NCBI GenBank assembly: GCA_018241685.1
Contig: JAFEDJ010000039.1
Location: 1-64,000, forward strand
Reading direction: 5' to 3'
Source of the DNA: Pseudomonadota bacterium
Lineage (GTDB): Bacteria; Pseudomonadota; Gammaproteobacteria; Burkholderiales; Rhodocyclaceae
DNA: 64,000 nucleotides
The position numbers and the translations under genes were made by a program. Below, in pieces: positions 1 to 7,600 of this stretch (position 1 is its first letter; every line of letters starts with the position of its first letter). Below the pieces are notes generated by a model, which had not been told where the DNA came from, ran no database searches, and saw only the letters and a list, made by a program, of their open reading frames with translations.

Positions 1-161
1 CGCCGTCGATCCGACGACACGTGACCCTAGATTCTGGAGTGTCAGTTACCGCCCTGAGCGTGAGCGAGCGCTTGCGAGCGTGGCCCCGTGGTTGCTCGGG
101 GCTGAAATCTAATCCCCCTCGCGCATTAGATCCCCGCGCATCAAATCTGAAAGGCTCCCTC

Positions 162-530
162 ATGAGTGAGAGCACCGAAAGCAAGATCGTGTGGCCCGAC
201 GTGCCGACTATCCATAAAGCCGAAATGCGCCTTCCTGGCGGTGAGGTGGACGAGTGGAAAGTGCGGGATGGAGGCCTCCGGCATTGCGACTATTGCGGAA
301 GCATTCATCCCGAAGACCTGATGACTCTGCTACAGACTGGAAAAGCAAAGCTCAGTGGCTCGGATTGGAAGTACGGCTTCCCGCACAAGTTCTATGTGTC
401 GAGTGCTGAAGGGTGTGGACACCTTGGGAAGTTCTACACCCGCCACCTGATTGAGCTGTCGCCGGAAGCTTTTGATGCATTTGCTCCGGTGCTGTCTCAG
501 GCCTGCGGAATTAAGTGGGAGCGGGATTGA
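162..530 (+). CDS. Phage hypothetical protein, 122 aa
   Basis: Short acidic soluble protein with a CDYC pair near residue 45 and a single cysteine in a GCGH context near residue 84, which could form a small metal site (inference). The start chosen is the internal ATG at 162, because the longer frame from 21 begins in low-complexity sequence. The ribosome site (AAGG) is weak. It lies at the left edge of the visible prophage, just before a second tiny Cys-rich gene. No function is recognised. Confidence 0.6.
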   Translation: MSESTESKIVWPDVPTIHKAEMRLPGGEVDEWKVRDGGLRHCDYCGSIHPEDLMTLLQTGKAKLSGSDWKYGFPHKFYVSSAEGCGHLGKFYTRHLIELSPEAFDAFAPVLSQACGIKWERD

Positions 531-636
531 AACCGGCATTAAATATGCGGCGCCGTATGCCGGGTTTCAGAAGGGCCTTTGAGCACTTCTCTCTGCATCT
601 ACCTCGCGCCCGGCGACAGCATCGAAAGGAAATAGC

Positions 637-780
637 ATGGCCTGGCAATGGAAGCCGAGTTACGGCGTCTGCGAGCGCTGCAGCCACTGTACATCGCTCC
701 AGGTAGCGGAAGACCAGCACGGCTATTTCCACTATCGCTGCACGCACTGCAAGTACCGGTACATGTCCGGTTGTCGGTAA
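637..780 (+). CDS. Zinc-ribbon-like miniprotein, 47 aa
   Basis: An ATG at 637 follows a good ribosome site (GAAAGGA, 7 nt spacing). The 47-residue product has cysteines at about 12, 15, 18, 35, 38 and 46, including CERC/CSHC and CTHC pairs, the layout of a zinc ribbon or knuckle. It lies in the prophage directly upstream of the integrase. A Mu Com-like RNA-binding role is possible but is only analogy; no sequence match can be claimed. Confidence 0.6.
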   Translation: MAWQWKPSYGVCERCSHCTSLQVAEDQHGYFHYRCTHCKYRYMSGCR

Positions 781-829
781 TACTCCACCTGGCCCCGGCA
801 TAGATCGGGGCCTCATCGCTCTTTGTTCC

Positions 830-1768
830 ATGTCTATCCTGTCCGCGACCATCGGTCGCTTCATGCCTCGTTTCCGAACGCTCGGGCAGTGGGTCGAGAT
901 CTATATCCCGCTGGTCAATGCCCGCCAAATCACACGCAAGACGCTTCTCAACCGCCATGCGCATATCAAACGGATCGTCGTGGCGCTGGGGCATCGCCGA
1001 ATCGGGTCGATCAGGCCGCACGAGATTAATTCGCTGATCGTCGATATTCACCAGGTGCATCCCGTGGCGGCGAAGCGCACGCTGATCGAGATCCGGGCGA
1101 TGTTCGACGAGGCCTTGGCGAATGGGTGGGTCACATTCAATCCAGGGAAAGCGGTTCGAATGCCGCGTGTCAGGGTTCAGCGCAGACGGCTGGCACTCGC
1201 CGAGTGGAAGGCCATCTATGAACATGCAAAGGCATCCAGGCCGCCATGGGTTCATCGGCTCTTCCTGCTGGCGCTCGTCACTGGCCAGCGTCGGGGCGAT
1301 GTGGCGAAGATGCGCTTCAGTGATGTGTGGCCCGATGAACAGGGCCGCCCGCACCTCCACATCGTTCAGCAGAAAACGGGGATGCGCATGGCCATTCCAT
1401 TGGCGCTCCGTCTGGATGCGATCGGTGTGTCGCTCGGTGAGGCGATTGACATGTGCAAGTCATACGCACCGCTCGACGCCGATGGTGATGGATTCCTGTT
1501 GCGGAAGACGACTGGAAAGCCGCCGTGCCCCGAGTCGATGAGTTGGCGTTTCGAGCAGTCGAGAGAGTCGGCGCTGCCGGCAGACCAAGGGCAGCACCGG
1601 CCGCCAACCCTTCATGAGTGCCGATCGCTCAGCGAGCGAGAGTATCGTCGGCAGGGTATCAATACGATGGTGCTGCTCGGTCACACGCGCCAGCAGATGA
1701 CCGATCTGTACAACGACGACCGCGGCCTCGACGCCCGCGAAGGCCGATACAGAACGCTCGAACTCTAG
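830..1768 (+). CDS. Phage tyrosine integrase
   Basis: 312-aa tyrosine recombinase. An N-terminal SAM-like DNA-binding region (about residues 15-110) is followed by a catalytic domain with the expected residues: Arg in TGQRRGD, a beta-hairpin Lys in QQKTG, HECR (His-x-x-Arg), His in LLGHT and nucleophile Tyr in TDLYND. These are the phage integrase family residues that cut and join att DNA. Its position is odd: it sits on the same strand immediately upstream of head-tail joining genes, not at a prophage end. Confidence 0.9.
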   Translation: MSILSATIGRFMPRFRTLGQWVEIYIPLVNARQITRKTLLNRHAHIKRIVVALGHRRIGSIRPHEINSLIVDIHQVHPVAAKRTLIEIRAMFDEALANGWVTFNPGKAVRMPRVRVQRRRLALAEWKAIYEHAKASRPPWVHRLFLLALVTGQRRGDVAKMRFSDVWPDEQGRPHLHIVQQKTGMRMAIPLALRLDAIGVSLGEAIDMCKSYAPLDADGDGFLLRKTTGKPPCPESMSWRFEQSRESALPADQGQHRPPTLHECRSLSEREYRRQGINTMVLLGHTRQQMTDLYNDDRGLDAREGRYRTLEL

Positions 1769-1823
1769 TCCTGGGGATGTCCATCCCCCTCTCCCCATCC
1801 TCGCCCGCGCGCGAAGATGGGGC

Positions 1824-2249
1824 ATGCCTTACACATCTCGCCCCCTCCTCGAAGAACGCTTCGGCCTGGATGAACTGATCCAGCGCACCGACAAGTTCGC
1901 GCCCTACACGGGCGCGGTGGTCGATAGCGTTCTCGACCGCGCCATCGCCGATGCCGACGCCGAGATCGACGGCTACGTCGGCGCCCGTTATGCCCTGCCG
2001 CTCCCTGATCCCGTTCCGCCCGTCCTGGTGCCGATTGCATGCGACATCGCGCGGTATCGCCTGTTCGACGACTCGGTGACGGACGTTGTGCGTCAGCGGT
2101 ACGAGGACGCGATCGCCCGCCTTAAGGACATTGCCGCTGGCCGGCTTTCGCTGGGCATCGATCCCGCCCAGGTGGAGGCAGCTCAGGTCGGTGTGCGCGT
2201 GCGGGCGCCGGCGCAGGTGTTCTCCGACGAGTTGCTGAGTGGGTACTGA
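1824..2249 (+). CDS. Head-tail connector, Mu gp36-like (DUF1320)
   Basis: 141-aa protein with the gp36/DUF1320 style: an N-terminal LLEERFGLDEL helix, then DRAIADADAEIDGYVGARY and PVPPVLVPIACDIARYRL. In that family this small protein joins the portal/capsid to the tail. It is followed after one base by the tail-terminator-like gene. It is the first structural gene visible after the integrase. Confidence 0.75.
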   Translation: MPYTSRPLLEERFGLDELIQRTDKFAPYTGAVVDSVLDRAIADADAEIDGYVGARYALPLPDPVPPVLVPIACDIARYRLFDDSVTDVVRQRYEDAIARLKDIAAGRLSLGIDPAQVEAAQVGVRVRAPAQVFSDELLSGY

Positions 2250-2250
2250 C

Positions 2251-2664
2251 ATGGACCTCTCTGCGTTCGTCGATCGACTGAAGGCTGCCGGAGCATTCCG
2301 CGTCGTAGGCGGTGCGGCTGAGTTCTCAGCCGTTGCCGACACTGCACCTCCTACCCCTTGCATCTACGCGCTGCCGATGGGCGAGCGTGCTCAACCCAAT
2401 GCACTGCTTGGTGCGATCTCCCAACGGACGATCTGCCGGATTGGTCTGCTGATCGGCACCCGCAATGTGCGTGATGCGAGCGGCCAGGCCGCCGCCGACA
2501 GCCTGAGTGCGCTGCGAGCCGCAGCGCTCGACAGCGTGCTTGGCTGGCAGCCGACGGCCGATGCCACACCCGTGGAGTTTCGAGAGGGGCGCCTGATGCG
2601 CTTCGCCGACGGCGTGCTGTGGTGGCAGGACGACTACGAGTACGAGTGGGACCTGCGCCGTTGA
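2251..2664 (+). CDS. Tail terminator/completion-like protein
   Basis: 137-aa protein whose position (between the gp36-like connector and the tail tube) and compact alpha/beta pattern fit a tail-terminator or Mu gp37-like protein that caps the finished tail. The start is the ATG at 2251, one base after the previous stop; the longer frame from 2239 would overlap the upstream gene. Function is inferred mainly from gene order. Confidence 0.6.
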   Translation: MDLSAFVDRLKAAGAFRVVGGAAEFSAVADTAPPTPCIYALPMGERAQPNALLGAISQRTICRIGLLIGTRNVRDASGQAAADSLSALRAAALDSVLGWQPTADATPVEFREGRLMRFADGVLWWQDDYEYEWDLRR

Positions 2665-2693
2665 GCGCACTTTTTCAACCAGGAGACACAACG

Positions 2694-2843
2694 ATGGCTC
2701 GCAACACCCCTTCCGATCCGGCCCAGCCGGTTGAGCAAGATCCGCCCGCGGGCGGCCGCTGGATTCGCAATGCGGACGGCAGCGTATCGCCGAACCCCGA
2801 TGACACCCCGCCAGCGGCCGAGCAGCCGGCGCCTCAGGAGTAA
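2694..2843 (+). CDS. Pro-rich phage miniprotein, 49 aa
   Basis: Small Pro- and Asp-rich protein with a disordered look, including a GGRWIRNADGSV segment. It is preceded by AGGAGACAC, a good ribosome site for the ATG at 2694, and ends six bases before the tail-tube gene. Tiny proline-rich genes at this position are common in Mu-like and lambda-like structural modules. No function is known to me. Confidence 0.65.
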   Translation: MARNTPSDPAQPVEQDPPAGGRWIRNADGSVSPNPDDTPPAAEQPAPQE

Positions 2844-2848
2844 GCGCA

Positions 2849-3805
2849 ATGGCTCGCTATTCACGTAATGCCCTGATCCTCGCCAAGGTGGAACCCACTA
2901 TTGGTATCGATGCTGTACCGACTGGCGCTGCGAACGCGTTGCTGGTCGCAAATCTCACGATCAATCCGCTCAAGGCCAACAACGTGAGCCGCGATCTGAT
3001 CCGGCCTTACTTTGGCGGCAGCGAGCAGCTGGTGGGCACCGCTACGGTCGAGATCTCTTTCGACGTCGAGCTGGCTGCATCAGGTGCCGCAGGCACTGCA
3101 CCGGCCTGGGGGCCGCTCATGCTGGCCTGCGCATTCGCCGAAACCATCACGCCTGGTGCCCGTGTGGATTACTCGCCGGTCACCACGGGCCTCAAGACGC
3201 TGACCATCTATTACTACGACGATGGCGTGCTGCATAAGGCCCTCGGTGCGATGGGCGACGTGGAGATCAAGGCGGGGATCGGTGAGCGGCCTCTGCTCAG
3301 CTTCCGTTTCGAGGGTGTGGATGGTGGCGTATCGGAGGCGACGGCCAGCGGGACCTATACGCCCTGGAAGAAGCCCCTGGTGGTGACCGACCCGAACACC
3401 GGTGACGTGAAGATTGGCTGCACCTATGCAGCCGGTGTGCTGACCGGTGGCTCGGCCTACCCGAGCCGCGGCTTCAACGCCAAGCTGGGCAACAGCGTGC
3501 AGTACACGGCGCTGCTGGGCGGGGACTCGATCGATATCACCAACCGCGACGTGAGCGGCTCGATCCAGCTCGATCTGACGCCTTCCCAAGAGGTGTCCTT
3601 GATGGCCGACGTGAAGGCCAACGTGACCCAGGGCATCGGCTTCGTGCATGGCGTGGGTGCCGGTGCACAGGTGCTGGTCTTCGCCCCGAATATGCAGTTG
3701 ATCAACCCGAGCAAGCAGGATGTGAATGGCCGGCGCCTGATCGGCTTTGACACCCGGATGACTCCGCTGGCCGGCAACGACGATATCCGCATCGTCTGCC
3801 TGTAA
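2849..3805 (+). CDS. Major tail tube protein
   Basis: 318-aa beta-rich protein, preceded by AGGAGTAA as ribosome site. It has the hallmarks of phage tail tube subunits: an N-terminal NALILAKVEPTIG arm, long alternating beta segments and a LMLACAF helix near residue 93. It lies directly before the tail assembly chaperone and tape-measure genes, the canonical order tube-chaperone-tape measure. It should polymerise into the non-contractile tail shaft. Confidence 0.75.
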   Translation: MARYSRNALILAKVEPTIGIDAVPTGAANALLVANLTINPLKANNVSRDLIRPYFGGSEQLVGTATVEISFDVELAASGAAGTAPAWGPLMLACAFAETITPGARVDYSPVTTGLKTLTIYYYDDGVLHKALGAMGDVEIKAGIGERPLLSFRFEGVDGGVSEATASGTYTPWKKPLVVTDPNTGDVKIGCTYAAGVLTGGSAYPSRGFNAKLGNSVQYTALLGGDSIDITNRDVSGSIQLDLTPSQEVSLMADVKANVTQGIGFVHGVGAGAQVLVFAPNMQLINPSKQDVNGRRLIGFDTRMTPLAGNDDIRIVCL

Positions 3806-3829
3806 CCCTCCGAAAAGGACTTTTACCCC

Positions 3830-4288
3830 ATGAAATCCCCCGTCGCATTTGTTGTGGATCCGGAACCGAAGGTGTGGTGGCCGGTGCGTGTGTCGCTGCC
3901 GATCGGCGGCCGCTTTCAGGACGTCGAGCTCAAGGCCTATCTGCGTGTGTATTCCGAAGAGGAATACAGCCGTCTGCTGCCGCAGGTACAACCAGCTACG
4001 GCTGAGGGCGATGCACCGGTGGCTGCCCTGACGCTGGCCGAAGTGCTGGAAAAGAACGCTGTGCTGTTCCCGCAGTTCATTGCGGACTGGGACGGCGTCG
4101 TCTCGCCCGATGGCACGCCGCTGCCCATCAGCACGCTGCCGGACCTGGTGCGCGGGCCTTACGGCAAGGCGTTTTCCGTGGGCATCAATCGTGCGATCAA
4201 TGAGGTGCGTTACGGCATCGATGCGACGCCCTCGGCCAGCGAGGGAAACTCCGCGCCGTCGCCCGGCGATGGGTCGAGTGCAGCCTAG
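3830..4288 (+). CDS. Tail assembly chaperone, short form (gpG-like)
   Basis: 152-aa protein between tail tube and tape measure. In lambda-like phages this gene gives a chaperone (G) and, by a -1 ribosomal slip, an extended form (GT), which together coat the tape measure during tail assembly. The same design is visible here: a GGGAAAC heptamer at 4243-4249 lies in the zero frame as G GGA AAC, near the 3' end, and the -1 frame is open from there to 4605. Confidence 0.75.
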   Translation: MKSPVAFVVDPEPKVWWPVRVSLPIGGRFQDVELKAYLRVYSEEEYSRLLPQVQPATAEGDAPVAALTLAEVLEKNAVLFPQFIADWDGVVSPDGTPLPISTLPDLVRGPYGKAFSVGINRAINEVRYGIDATPSASEGNSAPSPGDGSSAA

Positions 4289-4605
4289 GCGGCGGTGACG
4301 GTGATCTGGCGGCCAACGCCGCCGCATTCGGCCTGGTGCTCGAGGCCGACCTGCTGGCCCTCGATGCGCCCCTCGGCGTGTATCCGTGGCATGCCGAAGT
4401 GTTCGATGTCTGGGTTGGCACCTGGCGCACCTGGCGATGGTTGGTTGGCATGACTGCCGCGCGCCGCGTGGGGCTGGATTTTCAGCAAGTGGAGTCGGTG
4501 CTCCGGCTGCAGGGCATCAAGCGCAAGGCTTGGCCAGCGATCTTCAGGCAGTTGCGAATCATGGAGACGGCGGCGCTGGAAGTCTTGGCAGAACGCGAAA
4601 AATGA
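4243..4605 (+). CDS. Frameshift extension of the tail chaperone (gpT-like)
   Basis: The -1 frame is open without a stop from the slippery GGGAAAC at 4243-4249 to 4605. It gives a fusion of about 140 residues from frame 0 plus about 118 from this frame (about 258 aa). The 3' part (from GTG 4336) resembles the short DUF1799-type proteins found at this position. There is no good independent ribosome site or ATG, which supports production by frameshifting. Confidence 0.7.
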   Translation, partial: GKLRAVARRWVECSLGGGDGDLAANAAAFGLVLEADLLALDAPLGVYPWHAEVFDVWVGTWRTWRWLVGMTAARRVGLDFQQVESVLRLQGIKRKAWPAIFRQLRIMETAALEVLAEREK

Positions 4606-4622
4606 AGGAGTGGAAATAAACC

Positions 4623-7600
4623 ATGGGCGGACGTCAGATCGAGTTCGGCATCCGGATCAACGCCGATGGCAAGGCGGCAGTTGTGGAGATCGATAAGGTC
4701 AGTGAAGCTCTCACCGATGTTGCGGGAGCTTTTGGCCAGGTCGAAAACAAGTCTGCAGCGGCCCAGGCTGGTATCCAGCGGGTCGGTGAAGCTGCTGACA
4801 GCAGCGCCAAGCCGGTCGAGCATATCGGGACGACGGCGGCCCAGTCGCTCGGACAGGTGGAGAATGCGGCGGCGGCGGCTCAGGCTGGTATCCAGCGGGT
4901 CGGTGAAACTGCTGGCAGCAGCGCCAAGCCAGTCGAGCATATCGGGGTGACGGCGGCCCAGTCGCTCGGACAGGTTGAGAACGCGGCGGCGGCAGCTCAG
5001 GCTGGAATTCTGTGGATCGGTGAAGCTGCTGCCCGCAGTACCAAGCCAGTTGAGCATATCGGGACGACGGCGACGCAGTCGCTCGGACAGGTGGAGAATG
5101 CGGCCGCGGCCGCTCAGGCTGGAATCCTGCGGGTCGGTGAAACTGCTGGCAGCAGCGCCAAGCCGGTCGAGCATATAGGGACGACGGCGGCCCAGTCGCT
5201 CGGACAGGTCGAGAACGCGGCCGCAGCAGCTCAGGCTGGAATCCTGCGGGTGGGTGAAGCTGCTGGCAGCAGCGCCAAGCCGGTCGAGCAGCTGGGCATG
5301 ACGTCGAAGGCGACTGCGGCTGCGCTGCGTAACGTCCCAGCCCAGTTCACCGACATCGTGGTCGGCCTGCAGTCCGGCCAGTCGCCGCTGACTGTCTTGC
5401 TGCAGCAGGGCGGCCAGCTGAAGGACATGTTCGGCGGTATCGGGCCAGCGGCCCGGGCGCTGGGTGGATATGTGGCCGGCCTGGTCAATCCGTTCTCTGT
5501 CGCTGCTGCTGCGGCAGGCACCCTGGCCGTCGCGTATTACCAGGGCAGCAAAGAGGCATCCCGCTTCTCCACTGAGCTGGTCATGACGGGTAACGCCGTC
5601 GGAATGACGGTGGACAAGCTCGCAACGATGGCCCAAGCCATGAGTGCGGCGACCCGTGCTACCCAGGCCTTCACGTCTGATGCGCTCGCCCAGGTGGTGG
5701 CCACTGGGCGCATTGCGTCAGAAAACGTCGGGATGGTGGCTGAGGCCGCAGTCCGGATGGAGCGTACTACCGGCCAATCCGTCAGCGAGACGATCAAGCA
5801 GTTCGTCGAGCTCGGAAAGGAGCCGGTGAAGGCCTCGGAGAAGCTCAACGAGACAGCGAATTATCTGACGGCAGATCTCTACAAGCAGATCAAGGCGCTG
5901 GATGACCACGGGAAGTCTAGTGAGGCCGCCGCACTCGCCCAAAAAGCATGGGCTGACGCACTCACGGAGCGCTCGGCGCAGGTCAAGAAAGATCTGGGCT
6001 ACATTGAAACGGCGTTGGGGGGCGTGACGGATGCAGCCAAATCCTTTTGGGATGCGCTGCTAGGCGTCGGCCGCGATCCGTCAAAGCTTGAGCAGATTGC
6101 CGAGTTGGAGCAAAAGGCGGCGCCTGGCCGCGGGATCTTTGCCGGGCTCAGCGCGGACGACAAGGAGCGTCTTGCCAGTCTCAAGGCAGAAGTTGCAGCT
6201 GCAGAAAAGGCTGCCAAGGCGAAGGCAGATGGCGCCGCCAGTGCTGCAGCGACGGTCACCTGGTTGAAGGAAGGTGAAAAGTATCTGTCCAAGGCTGAGC
6301 AGCGCGAGCGTGCCATTGCTAAAGCACGGGAGGACGGTCTAGCTGCTCGTGTGTCAGCTGCCGAGATCGAGACGCGCATTGCAGCAATCCGCGACAAGTA
6401 CAAGGACGAAAAGAAGAGCACTGCTGCGTCTCCGGGCGAGGCCGAGATCGCTTCGATCAAGGCGACGACACAGGCTCAGCAGCAATACCTCGCCACCCTG
6501 AGAGAGTACGGTGAGAAGGCTGACAAGCTGACAGAAGGTGACAAGCTCGTTATCAAGATCCAGCGCGAGTTGGAAACGAGCATCAATGGTGTCACTCGCG
6601 CCAACAAGGAAAAAGCGCTGGCAGCTGCCTTGATACTGCAGTCCGTGGATAAAGAGGTCCAGGCCGAAGAGAAGCGCATCAAGGCGCAAAAGGAGCTGAA
6701 TGCAGAGCGTACCTCCGAGCTGCAGGATGTCGCCAAGCTGACTGCAACGGTGGAACAGCATGCCGCGGCGCTTGAAGCTGAGAACTCGGTGTGGGGCAAG
6801 GGGAAAGTTGCAGTCGAAGAGCTGACACTCGCCAAGATCAAAGAGAAGGCTGCGACGCTGGCGCTGTTTGAAGGCTCGCAAGAAATGGTCGACGCGCTGA
6901 ACAGCCAGATTGCTGCTCATGAACGATATCTTGAGGCGCTGAAGGATGCCGACTACAAGAAGCTGAATCAAGGTGCCGAAGAGTGGCTGCGCTCCGCTCA
7001 AGAGCAGGCACGCTTATATGGCGACGAAGCTGCACTCGCTGGTATCACTGGCCTGGAACGGGCAAAGATTGTCGCTCAGCGGCAAGTGGAGCTCGAGCTG
7101 GCAAAGAAGATTGCCGAGATCGATCGATCATCGCTGTCTGACACCGAAAAGGAAGAGCTGACGCAAAAAGCCCGGGATGCCGCTGCCATTCATTCCGCGA
7201 CTGCTGTCAGCAAAGAGGTTCTGAAGGAGTGGGATCGAGTCACTGACGAAATCGGACGAGGACTTACAGACAGCATTTTCCAAGGTGGTCGATCCGGTTG
7301 GCAGCAGTTGAAGAAGACGATTGAAGCGACTGTCATTCGCGCAACCGTGCAGCCAGCCGTGACCAGTGTTGTTGGTGGCGCACTGCAGTCCGTTGGGTTG
7401 GGGCCATCGGCAGGCGGTACGTTTGGTGGTGTTGGGAATTTGTTGTCTACGGGCTCGTCCCTTGCAGGAATGGGGGGCGTGTCTGCTTATTCGGGGGCCG
7501 CAGGATACTTGCAGTTTGGCTCGATGGCCTCGTCGTTTGGTACCGGCTTGACTGCCGCCGCTGGCGGTGCCGACCTAGCTGCGGCGATCTCAGCATATGA

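Noticed and set aside
3080..4327. 415-codon minus-strand frame over the tail tube gene
   Set aside because: His/Arg/Gly-rich shadow with no ribosome site; the + strand genes form a conserved tail module.
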